From Pasteurella sp049670895 (GTDB taxonomy: Bacteria > Pseudomonadota > Gammaproteobacteria > Enterobacterales > Pasteurellaceae): a stretch of DNA of 64,000 nucleotides. The notes below the pieces were generated by a model that did not search any database, was not told the origin of the DNA, and saw only the letters and a list, made by a program, of their open reading frames with translations. Numbering within the stretch: position 1 is the first letter of the stretch; each line of letters starts with the position of its first letter. Below are positions 1 to 8,116 of the stretch, piece after piece. The DNA lies in NCBI RefSeq assembly GCF_049670895.1, contig NZ_CP187170.1. One strand, written 5' to 3'. The translations under genes were made by a program, and so were the position numbers.

Positions 1-189
1 TCGGTCAGCCCAATGTTATCTGACAGCGAGTGGAAAATGGGGCAAAAAGTGTTACACAATAAGTTTGGTCAAGGCACCATCATTAATGTGGAAGGCACAG
101 ACAACAATACCCGTTTACAAATTGCGTTCCAAAATCAAGGCATTAAATGGTTAATTGCCCATTTAGCCAAATTAGAAAAAGTGCGTTAA
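1..189 (+). CDS. uvrD: DNA helicase II, C-terminal end (partial)
   Basis: The first 62 codons in frame 1 end at TAA 187-189 and are the C-terminal tail of UvrD, the 3'-5' SF1 helicase of nucleotide excision and mismatch repair. The recognisable part is the Tudor-like end domain: GQKVLHNKFGQGTI followed by an RLQIAF...GIKWLI block, as in enterobacterial UvrD. The helicase motifs lie upstream of the window. The call rests on this tail only, so a close Rep/UvrD relative is possible but less likely. An uptake signal (AAGTGCGGT, 315-323) lies in the gap before dnaB. Confidence 0.85.
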   Translation, partial: SVSPMLSDSEWKMGQKVLHNKFGQGTIINVEGTDNNTRLQIAFQNQGIKWLIAHLAKLEKVR

Positions 190-453
190 TCGCTCACACG
201 CCATGATGACACGGGGAGAACGACAGGATCTCACCGTGCCTTAGGATTTCCCCCCCCTTATAGGACGCCATACAGGCGTTCTAGTGCGAATGTGCATGGA
301 AATTAGAATGCGAAAAGTGCGGTGGATTTTCAAAAAGTTTTATGCCTCCTTATATGTAGGTAAATCATCTTTTTACACAAATCCATCTTAAATAAAACAG
401 GGAATTGGTATATGATATAGACCAATTTTCAATTCAATAAAAAACCAATTCTT

Positions 454-1857
454 ATGGCTAGAAAGACCGCAAAAAACACAAATCCCCCCCTAGAACAAGG
501 CATTGTCCCGCCGCATTCTTTGGAAGCAGAACAGTCTGTGTTAGGCGGCATTTTAATTCACCCTGCACATTGGGACAGCATCAGTGACATGCTGATTGGC
601 GATGACTTTTATTTAGCGGCACATCGTGTCATTTTCCAAGAAATGGAAAGTTTAATTCGTCAAGGCAAGCCGATTGATCTCATCAATATTTATGAATTTC
701 TAAAAGAAAAAAATCTCAGTGAAGAAGTGGGCGGATTCGCCTATTTAGCAGAATTATCCAAAAACACCCCAAGTGTGAGCAATATTGTTTCTTATGCGAC
801 AATTGTGCGTGATCGGGCGATTTTACGGGATTTAATTGGCGTCAGTAATGAAGTGGCACAAAGTTGTTACAACACCAAAGGGGTGGAAGTAAAAGATATT
901 TTAGATGAAGCCGAGCGTAAAGTGTTTGCGATTTCTGAAAAACGCACCACATCTAATGAGGGGCCACAAAATATTTGTGCCATTTTGGAAAAAACCATTG
1001 ATCGTATTGAACTGCTCAGCCAAACCGAAGGGCATAATGGGATTACAGGGGTAAGCACAGGCTTTGACGCCTTAGATAAAAAAACCGCAGGCTTGCAACC
1101 TTCTGATTTAATCATTGTGGCTGCCCGTCCCTCAATGGGAAAAACCACCTTTGCGATGAACCTGTGTGAAAATGCCGCCTTAAAAAGCGACAAACCTGTA
1201 TTGGTGTTCAGTTTAGAGATGCCTGCAGAACAAATTATGATGCGTTCGTTAGCCTCTTTATCACGAGTGGATCAAGTGAAAATTCGTACAGGGCAAGGCT
1301 TAGATCAAAGTGATTGGGCAAAAATTGGCAGTACCATGGGCATTTTTGCCAATAAACCGAATTTATATATTGATGATTCTTCTGGTTTAACCCCAACAGA
1401 ATTACGTTCACGAGCAAGGCGGGTGTACCGAGAGCATGGTGGATTAAGCTTGATCATGGTGGACTATTTACAACTCATGCGGGCACCGGGGTTTGCGGAG
1501 AACCGAACTTTAGAAATTGCCGAAATTTCCCGTTCTTTAAAAGCCTTAGCAAAAGAATTAGAAGTGCCTGTTATTGCGTTATCCCAGCTTAACCGTACTC
1601 TTGAAAACCGTGCGGATAAACGCCCCGTCAACTCGGATTTACGTGAATCAGGATCCATCGAACAAGATGCCGACTTAATTATGTTTATCTATCGAGATGA
1701 AGTCTATAACGATAACTCGGAAGATAAAGGTATCGCAGAAATTATCATTGGTAAACAGCGTAACGGACCAATTGGACGAGTGAGATTAGCCTTTAGAGGG
1801 CAATATTCTCGCTTTGATAATTTGGCAGAGCAACGAGATATGAGAGACGATTATTAA
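454..1857 (+). CDS. dnaB: Replicative DNA helicase DnaB
   Basis: This 467-residue protein matches the usual DnaB length (about 470). It is the hexameric helicase that unwinds DNA 5'-3' at the replication fork and recruits primase. The N-terminal domain (about residues 15-170) is followed by a linker and a RecA-like motor with Walker A PSMGKTT around residues 225-231, a Walker B-like LIMVDYLQLM, and the QLNR...ESGSIEQDAD DnaB motifs. No intein is present. The stop codon overlaps the alr start by one base, so the two are probably co-transcribed. A TATGAT hexamer at 411-416 is a plausible -10 element. Confidence 0.97.
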   Translation: MARKTAKNTNPPLEQGIVPPHSLEAEQSVLGGILIHPAHWDSISDMLIGDDFYLAAHRVIFQEMESLIRQGKPIDLINIYEFLKEKNLSEEVGGFAYLAELSKNTPSVSNIVSYATIVRDRAILRDLIGVSNEVAQSCYNTKGVEVKDILDEAERKVFAISEKRTTSNEGPQNICAILEKTIDRIELLSQTEGHNGITGVSTGFDALDKKTAGLQPSDLIIVAARPSMGKTTFAMNLCENAALKSDKPVLVFSLEMPAEQIMMRSLASLSRVDQVKIRTGQGLDQSDWAKIGSTMGIFANKPNLYIDDSSGLTPTELRSRARRVYREHGGLSLIMVDYLQLMRAPGFAENRTLEIAEISRSLKALAKELEVPVIALSQLNRTLENRADKRPVNSDLRESGSIEQDADLIMFIYRDEVYNDNSEDKGIAEIIIGKQRNGPIGRVRLAFRGQYSRFDNLAEQRDMRDDY

Positions 1858-2939
1858 TGAATATGAAACCTGCAACCGCCAAAATCAGTTCTGTTGCATT
1901 AAAACATAACATTCAGGCGATTAAACAAAAAGCCCCACAAAGTAAAATCATCGCCGTTGTAAAAGCAAATGCCTATGGACATGGCGTGGTTTTTGTTTCC
2001 TCTGCTTTGGAAGAATATGTGGATTGTTTTGGTGTTGCCCGCTTGGAAGAAGCACTCAGTTTACGCTCTAATGGCATTACCAAACCGATCTTATTATTGG
2101 AAGGTTTTTTTTGTAGCAAAGACTTGCCTATTCTTGCGGTGAACAACATTCAAACGGTGGTACATAATGTAGAACAGCTTGAAGCACTACAACAAGCACA
2201 GCTTCCTAACCCGATTAAAGTCTGGTTAAAAATTGATACGGGAATGCACCGCCTAGGGGTGGATTTAGCCGAAGTTGAAACCTTTTATACGGCACTGAAA
2301 CAATCCCCCAATGTGGATCCTAAAATTGGCTTTATGAGCCATTTTAGCCGTGCTGATGAATTAGCTTGTGATTATACCGCATTACAGCTTGAACGCTTTT
2401 TACAGGCAACGCAAGATAAACAAGGCGAGCGTAGCATTGCCGCTTCTGGTGGGATTTTATTTTGGCAACATTCACATTTAGAATGGATTCGTCCGGGGAT
2501 TATCATGTATGGCATTGCCCCGATTAACACGCCTGCACAAGCATTTGATTTAACCCCCGTCATGACGTTAACCTCCTCTCTGATTTCGGTCAAAGATCAT
2601 AAAAAAGGTGAGCCTGTGGGCTATGGTGGCGTTTGGGTGAGTGAAAAAAACACCAAAATTGGCGTGGTAGCGATCGGTTACGGTGATGGCTATCCGAGAG
2701 ATATTCCAATCGGCACACCAGTCTATTTAAATGGTCGTCGTGTTCCTATTGTAGGGCGAGTCTCCATGGATATGTTGACCGTCGATCTGGGCGAACACGC
2801 ACAAGATCAAGTGGGCGATGAAGTGATCTTATGGGGCAAAGATCTCCCGATTGAGGAAATTGCACAAATTAGTGGGGTGATCAGTTATGAGTTGATCACA
2901 AAGCTAACCCCACGAGTGCTCACAGAATATGTTGATTAA
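1857..2939 (+). CDS. alr: Alanine racemase
   Basis: This 360-residue fold-type III PLP enzyme interconverts L- and D-alanine and supplies D-Ala for peptidoglycan. The PLP lysine lies in VVKANAYGHG (Lys36), and the conserved IGYGDGYPR block and C-terminal SYELITKLTPR are present. Translation is probably coupled to dnaB, whose TAA shares its last A with this ATG. A second in-frame ATG two codons on is an alternative start. The dnaB-alr order is common in gammaproteobacteria. An uptake-signal inverted pair just after the stop should end the transcript. Confidence 0.97.
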   Translation: MNMKPATAKISSVALKHNIQAIKQKAPQSKIIAVVKANAYGHGVVFVSSALEEYVDCFGVARLEEALSLRSNGITKPILLLEGFFCSKDLPILAVNNIQTVVHNVEQLEALQQAQLPNPIKVWLKIDTGMHRLGVDLAEVETFYTALKQSPNVDPKIGFMSHFSRADELACDYTALQLERFLQATQDKQGERSIAASGGILFWQHSHLEWIRPGIIMYGIAPINTPAQAFDLTPVMTLTSSLISVKDHKKGEPVGYGGVWVSEKNTKIGVVAIGYGDGYPRDIPIGTPVYLNGRRVPIVGRVSMDMLTVDLGEHAQDQVGDEVILWGKDLPIEEIAQISGVISYELITKLTPRVLTEYVD

Positions 2940-2950
2940 GTATATTATGA

Positions 2951-2983
2951 TGAAAAGTGCGGTGAAATTGACCGCACTTTTCG
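2951..2983 (+). terminator. Uptake-signal inverted-pair terminator after alr
   Basis: AAAAGTGCGGT (2953-2963) and its complement ACCGCACTTTT (2971-2981) are separated by 7 bases. They make an 11-bp stem ending in T residues. Head-to-head uptake signals serving as rho-independent terminators are a known Pasteurellaceae arrangement. Confidence 0.8.
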
Positions 2984-3371
2984 ATTTCCACCACATTTCC
3001 AAGTCAATTCATGTCTTGAACTTTGCCGCAGTATTTCTCTCCCTTGTGTGAAATGGACAATTCCTTCATTAGTCAGAGTCAGTCAGAAAACGGGGATTGC
3101 ACGTTGAAAGGGCGATCTAGGCGTGATGTTGTCTTTCTTCCTTTTTTCTTTCTTTATTTTTTTCTTTCCTCGTAACTAAACAAAAAATCCCTCTCAACAT
3201 GCCTATTCAGCTATCAATTTATTAACAAAATGATGACATTTCTTAAATCTGAGTAAAATTAATGGATTTATCATGCTGAAACTTGTTCTGCCTCAAAGTT
3301 TAGCTCTTAACCTACAAGGCAATTTGGTATATCATTTGCTAGAATTGGTATGATAAAAGAGGAAAACAGCA
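2984..3371 (+). promoter_or_regulatory. alr-pgi intergenic region with possible pgi promoter
   Basis: About 390 bp carry no ORF or RNA that I recognise. A pyrimidine-rich run lies near 3130-3175. Near the pgi end, TATGAT (3349-3354) is preceded by TGG, which could act as an extended -10. A TTGGTA at 3324-3329 is upstream, but the 19-bp spacing is poor. This is pattern matching only. Confidence 0.3.
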
Positions 3372-5021
3372 ATGAAAAACGTCAATCCTACAAAAACACG
3401 TGCGTGGAAAGCATTAACAGAGCATCGTGATGCACAAAAAGCAGTAACGATTCAACAGCTTTTTGCACAAGAAAAGAATCGTTTTGCAGATTATTCTTTA
3501 CGCTTTGATGATCAACTTTTAGTGGATTATTCAAAAAACAATCTTACCCAAGAAACCTTAACGTTATTACGCCAGTTAGCCGAAGAATGTGCATTGCCAG
3601 ATGCCATTGAGGCGATGTTTAGCGGTGAAAAAATCAATCGAACTGAAAACCGAGCGGTATTGCATATCGCATTGCGTAATCAAGCCAATACACCTATTTT
3701 GGTTGATGGACAAGATGTGATGCCAGATGTGAATGCGGTATTAGCAAAAATGAAAGCCTTCTGTCATCGAGTGATCTCAGGTGAATGGAAAGGTTATACC
3801 GGTAAAGCCATCACCGATGTGGTGAACATCGGGATTGGGGGTTCAGATTTAGGCCCTTATATGGTCACTGAAGCGTTACGTCCATATAAAAATCACTTAA
3901 ATATGCATTTCGTGTCTAACGTTGATGGCACACATATTGCTGAAGTCTTCAAAAAAGTGAATCCAGAAACCACCTTATTCCTCGTTGCATCAAAAACCTT
4001 TACCACACAAGAAACCATGACCAATGCGTTATCTGCACGTGAGTGGTTCTTAGACAGTGCCAAAGATGTGGCACAAGTGGCAAAACACTTCGTCGCACTA
4101 TCAACCAATGCAAAAGCCGTGGCTGAATTTGGTATTGATACAGAAAATATGTTTGTTTTCTGGGATTGGGTAGGCGGTCGTTACTCATTATGGTCAGCCA
4201 TTGGTCTTTCTATTGCATTATCAATCGGTTTTGAGAATTTTGAAGCTTTATCTGCAGGTGCTCATGCGATGGATAACCATTTCCGTTCAGCACCAATGGA
4301 TCAAAATATCCCGATTACAATGGCATTAATCGGCTTATGGAACACCACTTTCTTAGGTGCACAAACAGAAGCCATTTTACCTTATGACCAATATTTACAC
4401 CGTTTTGCCGCCTATTTCCAACAAGGCAATATGGAATCTAATGGTAAATATGTGGATCGTAATGGTGAGGTGATCGATAACTATCAAACTGGTCCAATTA
4501 TTTGGGGTGAGCCAGGTACAAATGGTCAACATGCGTTCTACCAATTGATCCACCAAGGTACAACATTAATCCCTTGTGATTTCATTGCACCTGCACAAAC
4601 CCATAATCCGTTGTCTAATCATCACGAAAAATTGTTATCCAACTTCTTTGCTCAAACTGAAGCCTTAGCCTTTGGTAAAACCAAAGAAGAAGTGGAAGCC
4701 GAATTTGTGAAAGCAGGCAAATCATTAAATGATGTGAAAGATGTTGTGCCATTTAAAGTGTTTACAGGTAACAAACCAACAAACTCTATTTTAGTGCCAA
4801 AAATCACACCATTTACCTTAGGCTTATTAATTGCCATGTATGAACACAAAATTTTCGTACAAGGTATTCTTTTCAATATTTACAGTTTTGACCAATGGGG
4901 TGTGGAATTAGGTAAGCAATTAGCGAACCGTATTCTACCTGAATTGGCAAATAGCGAAAAAGTGGAAAGCCATGATAGCTCAACCAACGGGTTAATTAAC
5001 CAATATAAAGCGTGGCGTTAA
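3372..5021 (+). CDS. pgi: Glucose-6-phosphate isomerase
   Basis: At 549 residues this equals the length of E. coli Pgi. The cytosolic enzyme interconverts glucose-6-phosphate and fructose-6-phosphate in glycolysis and gluconeogenesis. The SIS fold shows the family signatures VNIGIGGSDLGP and the GGRYSLWSAIG phosphate-binding block, plus the catalytic region ESNGKYVDRNG and NGQHAFYQLIHQGT. The ATG follows AGAGG about 10 bases upstream. It appears monocistronic, with a strong terminator just downstream. Confidence 0.97.
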   Translation: MKNVNPTKTRAWKALTEHRDAQKAVTIQQLFAQEKNRFADYSLRFDDQLLVDYSKNNLTQETLTLLRQLAEECALPDAIEAMFSGEKINRTENRAVLHIALRNQANTPILVDGQDVMPDVNAVLAKMKAFCHRVISGEWKGYTGKAITDVVNIGIGGSDLGPYMVTEALRPYKNHLNMHFVSNVDGTHIAEVFKKVNPETTLFLVASKTFTTQETMTNALSAREWFLDSAKDVAQVAKHFVALSTNAKAVAEFGIDTENMFVFWDWVGGRYSLWSAIGLSIALSIGFENFEALSAGAHAMDNHFRSAPMDQNIPITMALIGLWNTTFLGAQTEAILPYDQYLHRFAAYFQQGNMESNGKYVDRNGEVIDNYQTGPIIWGEPGTNGQHAFYQLIHQGTTLIPCDFIAPAQTHNPLSNHHEKLLSNFFAQTEALAFGKTKEEVEAEFVKAGKSLNDVKDVVPFKVFTGNKPTNSILVPKITPFTLGLLIAMYEHKIFVQGILFNIYSFDQWGVELGKQLANRILPELANSEKVESHDSSTNGLINQYKAWR

Positions 5022-5041
5022 TTTTCGTTGTATTCCAATGG

Positions 5042-5072
5042 AAAAGCACTCGTGATGGCGAGTGCTTTTTTT
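5042..5072 (+). terminator. Rho-independent terminator of pgi
   Basis: AAAAGCACTCG (5042-5052) pairs with CGAGTGCTTTT (5059-5069) and runs into T residues. The GCACTCG/CGAGTGC stem resembles the hairpins of the spacer repeats far downstream, but lacks their GGGG foot. Confidence 0.8.
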
Positions 5073-5184
5073 ATTGATGGAATCCGTTTTGTGCTGAAAA
5101 GTGCGGTCAGTTTTAATCTCAAACACCGAGGTTATTTCCATGTCGATTTCATCGATAACTCGGTGATGTTGATCAAGCAGAAAT

Positions 5185-5847
5185 TTAAAAAGGTTGAAAA
5201 CCCAATTTTTCTTTTTCTGCGAAAATACGTACAGCCTGTTGTAAAACATCGGCAGGAATTTTTTCTTTATAGAGAAAGCGATTATTGACGGCGATAAATT
5301 CAGCATCTAAACATTGTGTATAAATTGAGCCTGAATTTGCGTTGACACCCGCCATCGCTCTTCCTTGTAGTTTGCCATAAATGTGTATATTGCCATCGGC
5401 GGCAACTTCTGCCCCTTCTTCCACATCGCCATGAATGATCAAATCGCTTTTTTTAGCATAAATCACTTGGTTTTTGCTCACAGTTTGGTCAATGATTTTC
5501 ACGGGGAAGTAACGAGGCTCTGGCAAAATGGCTGAAAATTCCCCGCTTTTTCCGAGCAAGGGTAAATTGGCACTGAGAATGAGCTCTTTTTGTAAATCAT
5601 TTTGCCAATCAGCCACACCGATCACCTGAATATGGTAGTCGGCTAATAAAGTTTTTAAGGCGTTGAGATCGATTTTTTCTAGACTGGGTGTGAATTGGAG
5701 AATCACAGCAAGTGGATTAAAAAATGCGGGAGAATGTTTGATTTTTTTATTGAGATGACGTTGGATAATATGAAGGCTGGCACTGTTTAATGTCATAAAA
5801 ACGGAAGAACACTGTCCTGTGTGAAATGCGATGATATCCTGTGCCAT
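5185..5847 (-). CDS. minC: Septum site-determining protein MinC
   Basis: MinC inhibits FtsZ polymerisation and, with MinD, keeps division away from the poles. The protein has the MinC layout: an N-terminal FtsZ-interacting domain, then the beta-helical C-terminal domain with VIHGDVEEGAEVAADGNIHI and GRAMAGVNANSGSIYTQ-type repeats. I chose ATG 5847 (220 residues) over the in-frame TTG at 5859, because GGA lies about 8 bases before the ATG and nothing similar precedes the TTG. minD and minE are not adjacent downstream; the neighbour there is pgi. Confidence 0.93.
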   Translation of the reverse strand: MAQDIIAFHTGQCSSVFMTLNSASLHIIQRHLNKKIKHSPAFFNPLAVILQFTPSLEKIDLNALKTLLADYHIQVIGVADWQNDLQKELILSANLPLLGKSGEFSAILPEPRYFPVKIIDQTVSKNQVIYAKKSDLIIHGDVEEGAEVAADGNIHIYGKLQGRAMAGVNANSGSIYTQCLDAEFIAVNNRFLYKEKIPADVLQQAVRIFAEKEKLGFQPF

Positions 5848-5934
5848 AATGTGATCCAAATAAAAAATTACATATTTTAATCATAAAGAATTGTGCTAGG
5901 ATCGGCAAATCTTTTTTAATCATGGGAAAAATCA

Positions 5935-6186
5935 ATGTTGTGTGCGATTTATAAAAGTAAGCGAAAAGTCGGGACTTATTTATATGTAGAAAAGCGAGAT
6001 CAATTTGAGCCAGTGCCAGATGCCTTGAGAGAAGCATTTGGGACGCCGATTTTTGTAATGATGTTTAATTTAGCAGGGGAGAAACCTTTGGTGAATGCAG
6101 ATAAAGATGAGGTGTTAAAACAAATTCAACATAACGGGTTTTATCTGCAAATGCCAAAAGAAGATGATTGGCTGTTTAGCTTATAG
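5935..6186 (+). CDS. ycgL: YcgL domain protein
   Basis: This 83-residue cytosolic protein belongs to the YcgL (DUF709) family of unknown function. It starts MLCAIYKSKRKVGTYLYV and ends in the family's FYLQMP motif. It lies divergent from minC; ycgL also neighbours minC in E. coli, which supports both calls. Its last six bases overlap the 3' end of the convergent pyrimidine dimer glycosylase gene. Confidence 0.92.
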   Translation: MLCAIYKSKRKVGTYLYVEKRDQFEPVPDALREAFGTPIFVMMFNLAGEKPLVNADKDEVLKQIQHNGFYLQMPKEDDWLFSL

Positions 6187-6561
6187 CCCAATGGTAAAAC
6201 GGGGTTTGGCAGGCATACGTTCTGCAATCCGTTGTCGATTGGCAGCAAGGGCTTGTGCCGTTGGTGTGTAATCAAGCCAAAGAGCTTGGTTGTCAGGTAA
6301 ATGAGTTGGCCAAATATATTGCACATTAAAGCCACGAGCGAGGCATTCTTGGTGTAATAAATCGTAGCGTTTTTTTAAGAAGGTTAGCTTGTTAAAAAAG
6401 AAACGGACATGACCTGTACCCAGTTTATAATCTTCAGGTTGACCGATAAGGTTAAATTTACCTTTTGCGACGGCATTAGGAATGCGGGTGAGTTCACGGT
6501 GTTCGGCGAGTAAATGTTGATCGCAGAGTTCATTGGGTGGGATAAGATTAATTCGAGTCAT
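6181..6561 (-). CDS. Pyrimidine dimer DNA glycosylase (T4 endonuclease V type)
   Basis: This 126-residue protein starts MTRINLIPPNELCDQHLLAE, nearly colinear with T4 DenV (endonuclease V). In that family the alpha-amino group of Thr2 is the nucleophile and Glu23 the catalytic acid. Both are present here (Thr2; Glu23 in HREL), as is the GTGHVRFFFNKL segment. Expected role: nicking UV-induced cyclobutane pyrimidine dimers by combined glycosylase/AP-lyase action. It is slightly shorter than DenV (138), and the C-terminal aromatic tail differs. It overlaps ycgL tail to tail by six bases. Confidence 0.9.
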   Translation of the reverse strand: MTRINLIPPNELCDQHLLAEHRELTRIPNAVAKGKFNLIGQPEDYKLGTGHVRFFFNKLTFLKKRYDLLHQECLARGFNVQYIWPTHLPDNQALWLDYTPTAQALAANRQRIAERMPAKPRFTIGL

Positions 6562-6582
6562 TCGGTTGTCTCTTTAAGGTAA

Positions 6583-6618
6583 AAAATGGTGTGTTAACTG
6601 AGGCTAACACACCATTTT
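6583..6618 (-). terminator. Terminator of the iron-uptake operon
   Basis: A perfect 14-bp stem (6583-6596 with 6605-6618, half-site AAAATGGTGTGTTA) with an 8-base loop is followed on the minus strand by a T run. It lies directly after the cytochrome stop codon. Confidence 0.88.
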
Positions 6619-6620
6619 GT

Positions 6621-6923
6621 TTATTTGAGGGTTTGAATAAATTCAGCAATGCTTTGCATATCTTCTTCAGATAGGCGAGATTTTGCCGCATTGCCCGCAC
6701 CAATAATTTGCCCGTCTTTACGCACTTTAAGTGCTTCAACAATTTCACTTGTGGAAAGTTGCGTTAAGATCTTTGATTGGTTTAATGCAGGTTTTTCACC
6801 ACGATCGCCATGGCAAAAGGCACAAGATTGCTTGAATAATTTTTTTCCGTGCTCTACATCCGCATGTGCCGTGGATAAGATCCCCAGTGCAACCAACAAG
6901 AGAGTAGAATGTCTTTTTTTCAT
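6621..6923 (-). CDS. Periplasmic c-type cytochrome, last gene of the iron operon
   Basis: This 100-residue class I cytochrome c has an N-terminal signal peptide (cleavage near AHA-DV). One haem-binding CAFCH lies around residues 34-38, and a Met-containing C-terminal segment may supply the axial ligand. Its start touches the stop of the TlpA-like gene, so it belongs to the same transcript. Inference: it carries electrons for the redox step of FetMP-type iron uptake together with the thioredoxin-like and Fe-S proteins upstream. An unrelated respiratory role cannot be excluded from sequence. Confidence 0.85.
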   Translation of the reverse strand: MKKRHSTLLLVALGILSTAHADVEHGKKLFKQSCAFCHGDRGEKPALNQSKILTQLSTSEIVEALKVRKDGQIIGAGNAAKSRLSEEDMQSIAEFIQTLK

Positions 6924-7435
6924 TATTGACCTTTTATTTGTCCTTGAAAAAGTGAATGTAAAAATGGCGTAGGGATTAAGCCATCGAATTTATAAAGGAT
7001 TTTGCCAGTTTGGTCAATAACGAAAGAGGTTGGGGTGCCAAGGAGTTGGTAACGCTCAGCGGTGATTTTGAGTTGGTCTTTCACTATAGGTAGGTGAAGA
7101 TCTCTTTGCTTAACAATGGCTTGTGTGTCGCCTTTGTCACCATCCACATTAATGGCGAGAATGTTGAGGTGATGTTGTGGATATTGTTGTGCCAGTTGCT
7201 CTAAAGTTTTCAGTTCGCCAACACAAACGCCACAAGTTTCAGACCAAAAAGTTAATAACGTGGTGTGCCCTGATTGGTGGGTTAACTGCACGGGCTGACC
7301 TTGTAAATCAAAGGCGGCAATATCAGGGGCGGTATGTCCAATTTCCGCTTTCTGTTCTTGGCAAGCAAACAATAAACCGATGCTACTAAGCAAACAGAAT
7401 CGGTAAAGTGCGGTCAAAAATATTTTAGTTTTCAT
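6923..7435 (-). CDS. TlpA/ResA-like thioredoxin lipoprotein
   Basis: I chose ATG 7435 (170 residues). It gives a clean lipoprotein signal with LLFAC as lipobox, whereas the upstream in-frame start at 7498 lies deep inside the ABC ATPase gene. The mature part is a TlpA-like thioredoxin fold with active site CGVC in the FWSETCGVCVGEL context and the cis-Pro region GTPTSFVID. It is probably anchored in the periplasm as a reductase. The gene overlaps the end of the ATPase gene by 11 bases. Thioredoxin genes also close the Campylobacter p19 operon (known for the family). Confidence 0.88.
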   Translation of the reverse strand: MKTKIFLTALYRFCLLSSIGLLFACQEQKAEIGHTAPDIAAFDLQGQPVQLTHQSGHTTLLTFWSETCGVCVGELKTLEQLAQQYPQHHLNILAINVDGDKGDTQAIVKQRDLHLPIVKDQLKITAERYQLLGTPTSFVIDQTGKILYKFDGLIPTPFLHSLFQGQIKGQ

Positions 7436-8096
7436 GAGGCTGTTCTCGTAACAATTTACCATGCTGTAAAATGAGAATGCGATCTGCCACTTTTCCAAGT
7501 TCAGGGTTATGCGTGACCATCACAATGGTTCGCCCTTGTCGATTTAGCTCAATCAGTAATTGTAAAACCAAGTGTTCGTTTTCTTCGTCTAAATTCCCCG
7601 TCGGTTCATCTGCAAAAATGACAGGTGGCTGATTGACTAAGGCTCGAGCAATACAAACACGTTGCTGTTCGCCCCCTGAAAGTTGGCTAGGTCGATGATC
7701 AAAGCGGTGAGATAAGCCCACTTGGCTTAACACTTGTTTCGCCGCATCTTCATCCACAACACTGTGATAATGCTGTGCCAACATGACATTTTCTAATGCG
7801 GTTAAATAGGGAATGAGATGAAATTGTTGAAACACTAAGCCGATTTTTTCTGCTCGGAAACGTTGGCGTCCTATTTCATCTAATTGGGCGGCATCAACAC
7901 CATCGAGGATCACTTTGCCTTCTGAGGCGGTATCAAGCCCCGTTAGAATATTCATTAAGGTGGTTTTGCCCGATCCTGACGCACCCATGATTGCCACAAA
8001 TTCCCCTGCTTTAATGTTCAAGTTAATATCATCGAGTGCGGTAATTGAACCGAAGCGTTTAAATAAATGTTGTGTTTCTATCACATTGTTTTGCAT
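7425..8096 (-). CDS. ABC transporter ATP-binding protein (MacB/LolD type)
   Basis: This 223-residue ATPase has all core motifs: Walker A GASGSGKTT, Q-loop FQQFHLIP, signature LSGGEQQR, Walker B VIFADEPT with catalytic Glu, and the H-loop THN. The ADEPTGNLD context is typical of the MacB/LolD/FtsE group that partners FtsX-type permeases. Two such permeases lie immediately upstream, so the three probably form one complex within the iron operon. Substrate is unknown; in FetMP-like loci it is thought to assist iron handling rather than classical import. Confidence 0.92.
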   Translation of the reverse strand: MQNNVIETQHLFKRFGSITALDDINLNIKAGEFVAIMGASGSGKTTLMNILTGLDTASEGKVILDGVDAAQLDEIGRQRFRAEKIGLVFQQFHLIPYLTALENVMLAQHYHSVVDEDAAKQVLSQVGLSHRFDHRPSQLSGGEQQRVCIARALVNQPPVIFADEPTGNLDEENEHLVLQLLIELNRQGRTIVMVTHNPELGKVADRILILQHGKLLREQPHEN

Positions 8097-8116
8097 AGCT
8101 TTTCCTTATAATAGGG

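Noticed and set aside
402..425. TTGGT...ACCAA inverted repeat before dnaB as an operator
   Set aside because: It overlaps the likely -10 region, and similar TTGGTATA words occur before pgi, so promoter composition explains it as well as an operator does.
5028..5288. Plus-strand frame after pgi
   Set aside because: It covers the pgi terminator and the antisense of minC; codon content is not protein-like.
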